Positions 7,651-11,571 of a stretch of DNA of 11,571 nucleotides are shown in pieces. The notes below the pieces were generated by a model. That model searched no databases. It was not told where the DNA came from and was given only the letters and a program-made list of their open reading frames with translations. Within the stretch, counting starts at the first letter, position 1; each line of letters begins with the position of its first letter. The stretch covers positions 1,814-13,384 of the forward strand of contig DXMX01000054.1 of the NCBI GenBank assembly GCA_019413955.1. The letters run 5' to 3'. The DNA is from Collinsella sp. (lineage in GTDB: Bacteria > Actinomycetota > Coriobacteriia > Coriobacteriales > Coriobacteriaceae). A program made the position numbers and the translations under genes.

Positions 7651-8360
7651 ACGCAGATGCAATCTTTGATTTTGGCAAGCTTCTTCTCGCCGATTCCCGA
7701 TACACGCATCAGATCGTCAACCGAGGCAAAAGCACCGTTCTTTGTCCGCTCATCGATAATCGACTGTGCCATGGAGGGACCGATGCCCGAGAGCGTCTGC
7801 AGTTCTGCCGCGCTTGCCGTATTGATATTTACTAGGCCTGTTGCGCCACTCACGCCCGATGATGCGAAAGCCCCACCATCAACACCGGCTTCCGCAATGG
7901 ACGTCTGCTGCTCCCCTACCGTTGGAACGTGAATCTTCTGTCCATCGACGACCTTAGATGCCCGATTGAGCCCCGTAACGTCTGCCTCAGGCGCCAGCCC
8001 GCCGGCGGCATCAATCGCCTGAGCCACCCGCGCGCCGTCTTTGAGCCTGTATACACCGGGCGACACAACAGCGCCATCAACATCGACATAGACTTCTGCC
8101 GCGGCAGACGCCTTAGACGAAGAGCCTTCGGATGTCTTTCCGCTCGAGGCATCGCCGGATCCCGGCTCCACCAACGAGTCTGAACCGTCAGTGCGCTCAA
8201 ACGACACGCCGCCGGCACCGCCGCCAAGGTTCGCCATCGCCAAGCCGCTCGCCATCGCAATGACGACCAGTATCGCCACGACCACCGCCTTATGACCGAA
8301 CAGCTTGTCCGCCAAGCGGTCCATCTTTTTGACCCGTTCGTGTTGTTCGCGCTGCGCCAT
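7647..8360 (-). CDS. comEA: ComEA family competence protein, DNA receptor
   Basis: The 237-residue product is a membrane-anchored DNA-binding protein of the competence system, which captures double-stranded DNA outside the membrane and hands it to ComEC. Seen: a charged N-terminus, one membrane segment (about 25-43), a low-complexity Ser/Gly/Glu-rich linker (about 45-88), a SLBB-type domain (89-147, VYVDVDGAVVSPGVYRL), a second linker, and a tandem helix-hairpin-helix DNA-binding domain (177-237) with VNINTASAAEL, LSGIGPSMA and VSGIGEKKLAKI. The ATG at 8360 is chosen because GGGAGG lies 7 bases upstream; a longer frame to 8405 has no such site. Its stop overlaps the comEC start by 4 bases, the classic comEA-comEC arrangement. 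It heads its own unit after the thiI terminator, but I could not recognise a standard promoter. Confidence 0.94.
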   Translation of the reverse strand: MAQREQHERVKKMDRLADKLFGHKAVVVAILVVIAMASGLAMANLGGGAGGVSFERTDGSDSLVEPGSGDASSGKTSEGSSSKASAAAEVYVDVDGAVVSPGVYRLKDGARVAQAIDAAGGLAPEADVTGLNRASKVVDGQKIHVPTVGEQQTSIAEAGVDGGAFASSGVSGATGLVNINTASAAELQTLSGIGPSMAQSIIDERTKNGAFASVDDLMRVSGIGEKKLAKIKDCICV

Positions 8361-8530
8361 AGCAAAACCTCCCAACACCATCGTGTCAGGAAAGGAACTC
8401 CGCAACAGCTACGCTCCAAAACCGGTTTTAGCGGTCAAACCAAAAACCGACCAAAACCTTGCACAAATCTGTCCATTTATTCAGGCACACGTCAGCAAAT
8501 GAACACTTAGCCGCAAAATGCCCAGATAGC
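8361..8530 (-). promoter_or_regulatory. comEA upstream region with palindrome and three CCAAAACC-type repeats
   Basis: This 170-base stretch between the thiI terminator and comEA has no supported gene. On the plus strand it holds a perfect 12-base palindrome AAAACCGGTTTT (8418-8429) and three similar boxes: CCAAAACCG (8416-8424), CCAAAAACCG (8440-8449) and CCAAAACCT (8451-8459). On the minus strand TTGACC, a 5-of-6 match to a -35 box, lies beside the palindrome, but no good -10 follows at 16-18 bases. Layout suggests an operator for a regulator of comEA-comEC; this is inference. Confidence 0.4.
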
Positions 8531-8563
8531 AAAAGACCGACGATGCAGGCGCATCGTCGGTCT
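8531..8563 (-). terminator. Terminator after thiI
   Basis: A perfect 13-bp inverted repeat (8534-8546 and 8551-8563; minus-strand arms AGACCGACGATGC and GCATCGTCGGTCT) with a 4-base loop begins 11 bases after the thiI stop codon. On the minus strand the stem runs into TCTTTTGC, a short T tract ending at 8531. It should end the mihF-gmk-rpoZ-thiI transcript and insulate comEA. Confidence 0.87.
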
Positions 8564-8573
8564 ATGCACAAAT

Positions 8574-9818
8574 TTACTCGTGATCTTGGTAAATCTCACG
8601 CGGAGCAAGCTCCGAATGTTTGCGTTTTAAGGTCTTGGGGGCCTTATACGTGTTGCTCTCGAAGTCGATGTACTCGGTCTGTTTGAGCAGGCGCTCGATC
8701 ATCTCCTCGTGATCGAACAACTCCCAGGCCTCATGCACGGCATCGAGTTTAGCGTGCGTCTCGGGACGGCGCGGCATAAATAGCGTGCAGCAGTCGGGAG
8801 CGGCCTCAGTCGAGATATCGAACGTGCCGATCTCCTCGGCGCGCGCGATGATCTCCTGCTTGTCCGAACCGATGAGAGGACGGAACACGGGGATCTTCAC
8901 GGCCTCGTTGACGGCCATGATGTTCTCAAGCGTTTGGGAGGCAACCTGCCCAAGTGATTCGCCCGTAACGATAGCCTTGGCACCCTCGATGTGTGCAATG
9001 CGCTCGGCAACCGAATACATAATGCGGCGATACATAATCACGCGCAGGTTGCTGGGACAGGTGACCGAAATCTCACGCTGGCAGTCGCCAAACGGCACCA
9101 CGTACAGGCGGCCGATCTGGACACCCGGCTCAAGCGCACGGATGATGTCCTGCACCAAATACTCGCTCGTATCGGGCGTCTGCGGACGACCGGAGAAATG
9201 TACCGGCACGCACACCGCGCCGCGACGCGCGAGCATCCAGGTCGCCACCGGAGAATCGATACCCGACGACAACAGCGTCACGACCTTGCCGGCAGAACCC
9301 ACCGGCAGACCGCCCACGCCACGCTCGGAGCGCGCATACACGTAGACGCTACCCTGGACCACCAGTACGTGCACCATCGCATCGGGGTCGTGCATTTGAA
9401 CCTTTTTATCGGGGAAGGCCTCGCACAGTACCTCGCCCACCTGACGATTGATATCAATCGAGGTGAGCTCATAGTCGGTATTGGAGCGCTTGGCGTGCAC
9501 CTTAAACGAATCGAAAGGACCAAACTCGCGCAGCGCCTTGACGGCGGCGGCACAGTACTCCTGCGGGTCGCGGTTAGTGTGATACGCCAAAGACACACGA
9601 GCAACGCCGGGAACGGTGCGAATGACACGCGCCGCCTCATCGGCCTGATGCTCGTTAAAGGTCACGAGGATATAACCGGAAATTCGAGACACGGCATTCA
9701 CGGAAAAGGCGGCCAAGGCCGCCTTGATGTTATCCATGAGGATATGCTCAAAATGTGCGCGGTTCTTACCCTTCAGTCCAACCTCGTGATAGTGGACCAG
9801 GCAGACGCGAGCCGCCAT
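8574..9818 (-). CDS. thiI: tRNA 4-thiouridine synthase ThiI, short form without rhodanese domain
   Basis: The 414-residue product matches ThiI, which adenylates and thiolates U8 of tRNA and in some organisms also supplies sulfur for thiamine synthesis. Seen: an N-terminal ferredoxin-like part (VHYHEVGLKGKNR), a THUMP domain (about 60-165), then the ATP-pyrophosphatase domain with LLSSGIDSPVA (182-192), VVPFGDCQREI (240-250), TGESLGQVASQT (285-296) and PDCCTLFMPRRPETHAKL (341-358). The PP-loop is usually SGGxDS; here it is SSGIDS. The protein ends after the PP-loop domain, whereas E. coli ThiI (482 residues) has a C-terminal rhodanese domain; the short form is known in many bacteria, with an IscS/NifS partner giving sulfur. 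The ATG follows the rpoZ stop with no gap and no strong ribosome site, so coupling is likely. A strong terminator follows. Confidence 0.94.
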   Translation of the reverse strand: MAARVCLVHYHEVGLKGKNRAHFEHILMDNIKAALAAFSVNAVSRISGYILVTFNEHQADEAARVIRTVPGVARVSLAYHTNRDPQEYCAAAVKALREFGPFDSFKVHAKRSNTDYELTSIDINRQVGEVLCEAFPDKKVQMHDPDAMVHVLVVQGSVYVYARSERGVGGLPVGSAGKVVTLLSSGIDSPVATWMLARRGAVCVPVHFSGRPQTPDTSEYLVQDIIRALEPGVQIGRLYVVPFGDCQREISVTCPSNLRVIMYRRIMYSVAERIAHIEGAKAIVTGESLGQVASQTLENIMAVNEAVKIPVFRPLIGSDKQEIIARAEEIGTFDISTEAAPDCCTLFMPRRPETHAKLDAVHEAWELFDHEEMIERLLKQTEYIDFESNTYKAPKTLKRKHSELAPREIYQDHE

Positions 9819-10100
9819 TTAGGCTTCAGCAACCTTGTGGCCGAGCGCCTTCTCGTAACGGGCCTCGTCGTAAGAGATGTCGCCGTCGACAATCTCGTCC
9901 ATAGCCATCAAGATGGTATCGGCACCGGAAAGCCCGATGGTGATGTCATCGACATCCTGGACGGCAAGCACGCGGTTGTGCTGGCCACGCAGCATGCTAT
10001 TGATGTCGCAGGCGCGCTTGGAGGCAAGCGAAGCGAGCAGGAAGCGGTTGTGATCGGTCTTCTCCAGAAGATCGTCAATGCAAGGCTTTACAACGGACAC
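9819..10100 (-). CDS. rpoZ: DNA-directed RNA polymerase omega subunit
   Basis: The 93-residue product matches omega, the small RNA polymerase subunit that helps fold and hold the beta' subunit. Seen: VVKPCIDDLLEKTDHNRFLL at the N-terminus; LASKRACDIN, the conserved omega helix where most family members have ARRARQIN or similar; and ITIGLSGADTILMAMDEI, followed by an acidic tail. Length fits the family (about 70-110). The start is GTG at 10100, 5 bases after the gmk stop; AAGGA lies 10 bases upstream within the end of gmk. The position after gmk is the usual one in actinobacteria and many other bacteria. The next gene, thiI, starts on the base after its stop codon. Confidence 0.93.
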   Translation of the reverse strand: MSVVKPCIDDLLEKTDHNRFLLASLASKRACDINSMLRGQHNRVLAVQDVDDITIGLSGADTILMAMDEIVDGDISYDEARYEKALGHKVAEA

Positions 10101-10105
10101 GGACC

Positions 10106-10675
10106 TCAGTTCCTTTCATGCATATCGAGAACGCGAACGAGTTCATCGGTCGCGCGGTCGAGATCGTCATTAACCACGACGTCGTCGTAGCGGTCGGCAA
10201 GGGCAAGCTCATCGGCGGCGTTTGCCATACGCAGCTCAATCGTCTCGGGCGTCTCGGTACCGCGACCGACTAGACGCTCGCGGAGCACCTCAAGCGAAGG
10301 CGGCTTGATAAAGATCAGCACGGCCTCGGGGAAACGCTCCTTCACCTGCAGGGCGCCCTGGACATCGATCTCCAAAATAAGAGACGCGCCCGAGGCGAGC
10401 TTGGATGTGACCTCGCTCACCAATGTGCCGTAGCAGTTACCGTGGACCTCGGCCCACTCAACAAACTCACCGTTTGCCACGCGGCGGTCGAACTCCTCGC
10501 GCGTCAGAAAAAAGTAGTTGACGCCGTCGACTTCACCTTTGCGTGGTGCTCGCGTGGTAGCCGAAACCGTCAGGCCCAGGTTCGAACGGCGCTCGCGCAC
10601 ACGAGTGACGAGCGTACCCTTCCCTGCGCCTGACGGTCCAGAAATCACAAAGAGCTTGGAATCCTGAGCGCTCAC
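10106..10675 (-). CDS. gmk: Guanylate kinase
   Basis: The 189-residue product is a complete GMP kinase, which phosphorylates GMP to GDP with ATP in the cytoplasm. Seen: P-loop GPSGAGKGT (13-21), the GMP-binding stretch SATTRAPRKGEVDGVNYFF (38-56), EFVEWAEVHGNCYGT, the DVQGA Walker B-like motif, IFIKPPS, and the lid region RLVGRGTETPETI. The start is GTG at 10675, directly after the mihF stop codon (TAAGTG) with no ribosome site of note, so translation probably depends on coupling to mihF. No other start fits, because the conserved KLFVISGPSGAGKGT begins only seven codons in. It sits between mihF and rpoZ, the order known from mycobacteria. Confidence 0.97.
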   Translation of the reverse strand: MSAQDSKLFVISGPSGAGKGTLVTRVRERRSNLGLTVSATTRAPRKGEVDGVNYFFLTREEFDRRVANGEFVEWAEVHGNCYGTLVSEVTSKLASGASLILEIDVQGALQVKERFPEAVLIFIKPPSLEVLRERLVGRGTETPETIELRMANAADELALADRYDDVVVNDDLDRATDELVRVLDMHERN

Positions 10676-10984
10676 TTATTTGGTCAGCTGCTCGAGGAGC
10701 TGCTCGCGCTGACGGACGCCGAGGCCCTGGACGCGACGGGTAGCGGAGATACCGAGCTCCTCCATGATCTTGGCGGCCTTGGCCTTGCCATAACCAGGGA
10801 GAGACTCGATGAGGGTGGAAACCTTCATGCGGGAAGCGATGGGGTCATCGGAGTTGAGCACGGACTCGAGGGACTTCTCGCCCTTCTTGATCTGCTCGCG
10901 AAGCTCAGCGCGGGCGTGACGTGCGGCAGCAGCCTTCTCAAGAGCCTGCTTGCGCTGCTCATCGGTAAGCTGAGGGAGTGCCAT
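10676..10984 (-). CDS. mihF: Integration host factor, actinobacterial type (mIHF)
   Basis: The 102-residue product matches the actinobacterial IHF family, a nucleoid-associated DNA-binding protein unrelated in sequence to IHF/HU of proteobacteria; the mycobacterial member supports phage L5 integration and is essential. Seen: a charged N-terminal helix (about 6-36, LTDEQRKQALEKAAAARHA), a middle segment DPIASRMKVSTLIESLPG, and the signature helix-hairpin-helix part GYGKAKAAKIMEELGI followed by TRRVQGLGVRQREQLL (82-97). The ATG at 10984 is chosen because GGAGG lies 5 bases upstream; an in-frame TTG at 10996 falls within that ribosome site. It is the first gene of mihF-gmk-rpoZ-thiI, with an extended -10 promoter in front. 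Confidence 0.94.
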   Translation of the reverse strand: MALPQLTDEQRKQALEKAAAARHARAELREQIKKGEKSLESVLNSDDPIASRMKVSTLIESLPGYGKAKAAKIMEELGISATRRVQGLGVRQREQLLEQLTK

Positions 10985-11028
10985 TCGAACCTCCAAATAG
11001 TTGGGTTATATCTGATTCAATAATTTGC

Positions 11029-11037
11029 ATTTTAGCA
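11029..11037 (-). promoter_or_regulatory. Extended -10 promoter for mihF-gmk-rpoZ-thiI
   Basis: On the minus strand TGCTAAAAT is an extended -10 element (TGn plus a 5-of-6 match to TATAAT). It predicts a transcript start near 11022 and a leader of about 38 bases before the mihF ATG. A -35 box is not convincing. The element closely resembles TGCTATAGT in front of rpsT in this same window. Confidence 0.6.
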
Positions 11038-11120
11038 CGTAGAACGTACAAAATGCCCAATCGCGGCTCCATAGGTTAGACGATACCCGCAAAAAGTGCA
11101 ATATACTGCGCCCAAAGTTA

Positions 11121-11178
11121 AGCCCCTGGCCTGCGATTCCACACAAAGGATGGGAAAGTTTACGCAGGCACAGGGGCT
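11121..11178. repeat. Long stem-loop between pyrF and mihF (terminator or small RNA)
   Basis: Arms 11121-11135 and 11163-11178 form 15 base pairs with a single bulged base; the apical loop is 27 bases and can pair a little further (TTCC with GGAA). On the minus strand it begins 46 bases past the pyrF stop, as a pyrF terminator would, but what follows is TTAACTTTG, a poor T tract. On the plus strand it is followed by ATTTTG, a better one, although I see no plus-strand gene. The rest of this intergenic region (10985-11223) holds the mihF promoter and leader and nothing else I can support. Confidence 0.6.
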
Positions 11179-11223
11179 ATTTTGTGCTAATAAGACCCAA
11201 AAGTGGTGACTTAGGGGAATCTT

Positions 11224-11571
11224 TTACGCGACGTTTTCGACCAGCTCGGCGACGATGGCGTCAAAGGCGGCAACCGGATCGTCGGCACCGGTGATGGGAC
11301 GGCCCACCACAATGTGGCTTGCGCCACGCTCGATAGCCTGGGAAGGCGTCGCCACGCGGGACTGGTCGCCAAGGGCGGCACCCACCGGACGCACACCCGG
11401 AGTCACGATCAGAGCATCAGGACCCAGCAGTTCACGCATGTCGTGAGCCTCCATCGGCGAGCACACGATGCCATCGATGCCGTTGGCCTGAGCGAGCTTT
11501 GCCAGGCGGGCGGCCTCCTCGGCCACGGGCGACTCGACGCCGATCTCGCTCAAGGCATCCTGATTCATGCT
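11224..11571 (-). CDS. pyrF: Orotidine 5'-phosphate decarboxylase, C-terminal part (5' end beyond window)
   Basis: The 115 visible residues are the C-terminal half of PyrF, which converts orotidine monophosphate to UMP, the last step of de novo pyrimidine synthesis. Seen: GIDGIVCSPMEAHDMRELLG, then the phosphate-binding VTPGVRPVGAALGDQSRVATP and IVVGRPITGADDP, all diagnostic of the bacterial group that includes B. subtilis PyrF (about 240 residues). The ATG at 11568 is internal: the frame stays open to the edge, and SMNQDALSEIG corresponds to the conserved interior segment after the TSM motif, not to an N-terminus. It is probably the last gene of a transcription unit, with the stem-loop at 11121-11178 downstream and a new promoter for mihF after that. 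Confidence 0.94.
   Translation of the reverse strand, partial: SMNQDALSEIGVESPVAEEAARLAKLAQANGIDGIVCSPMEAHDMRELLGPDALIVTPGVRPVGAALGDQSRVATPSQAIERGASHIVVGRPITGADDPVAAFDAIVAELVENVA

Noticed and set aside
8991..10190. A 399-codon open frame on the plus strand
   Set aside because: It lies antisense across thiI, rpoZ and gmk, has no recognisable domain, and is His/Arg/Gly-rich as expected of a shadow frame opposite GC-biased coding sequence.
11048..11080. Short plus-strand frame of 8 codons in the pyrF-mihF gap (starting at the ATG in AAATGCCC)
   Set aside because: It has no ribosome site and no sign of conservation that can be seen, so a leader peptide is not supported.

Overview
This window reads as a housekeeping stretch of a moderately GC-rich actinobacterium. 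I infer class Coriobacteriia, possibly a Collinsella-like gut organism. The best evidence is a gene for actinobacterial integration host factor (mIHF) just before gmk and rpoZ, an order known from actinobacteria. The genus is an inference and was not tested by any search. Every gene I can support lies on the minus strand, so transcription runs from high to low coordinates. I see no insertion sequence, tRNA, rRNA, CRISPR array or phage gene.

From the high end, the 3' part of pyrF (pyrimidine synthesis) is cut by the window edge. A 239-base intergenic region follows, with a long stem-loop and an extended -10 promoter. Next is the compact unit mihF-gmk-rpoZ-thiI (nucleoid protein, GMP kinase, RNA polymerase omega, tRNA 4-thiouridine synthase), closed by a perfect 13-bp hairpin. 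The second unit is comEA-comEC-holA: DNA receptor and channel of competence, then the delta subunit of the DNA polymerase III clamp loader. The third is rpsT (ribosomal protein S20), with its own promoter, a structured leader and a strong terminator. The fourth is lepA-dusB-hemW (elongation factor 4, tRNA dihydrouridine synthase, a radical SAM haem chaperone-like protein), where hemW runs off the low end.

Most genes serve translation, tRNA modification, transcription, replication or nucleotide supply. The competence pair comEA-comEC is the only accessory-type function, and its order with holA, rpsT and lepA is a common bacterial arrangement. Gene packing is tight: gmk and thiI start on the base after the previous stop codon, comEC overlaps comEA by an ATGA, and rpoZ, dusB and hemW start 2 to 5 bases after the previous stop. 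Four starts are GTG (hemW, rpsT, rpoZ, gmk).

I did not find a new multi-gene system. The signals that merit a second look are non-coding: repeats and a palindrome before comEA, the rpsT leader with a duplicated Shine-Dalgarno-like sequence, a possible leaderless promoter for lepA, and the stem-loop between pyrF and mihF.
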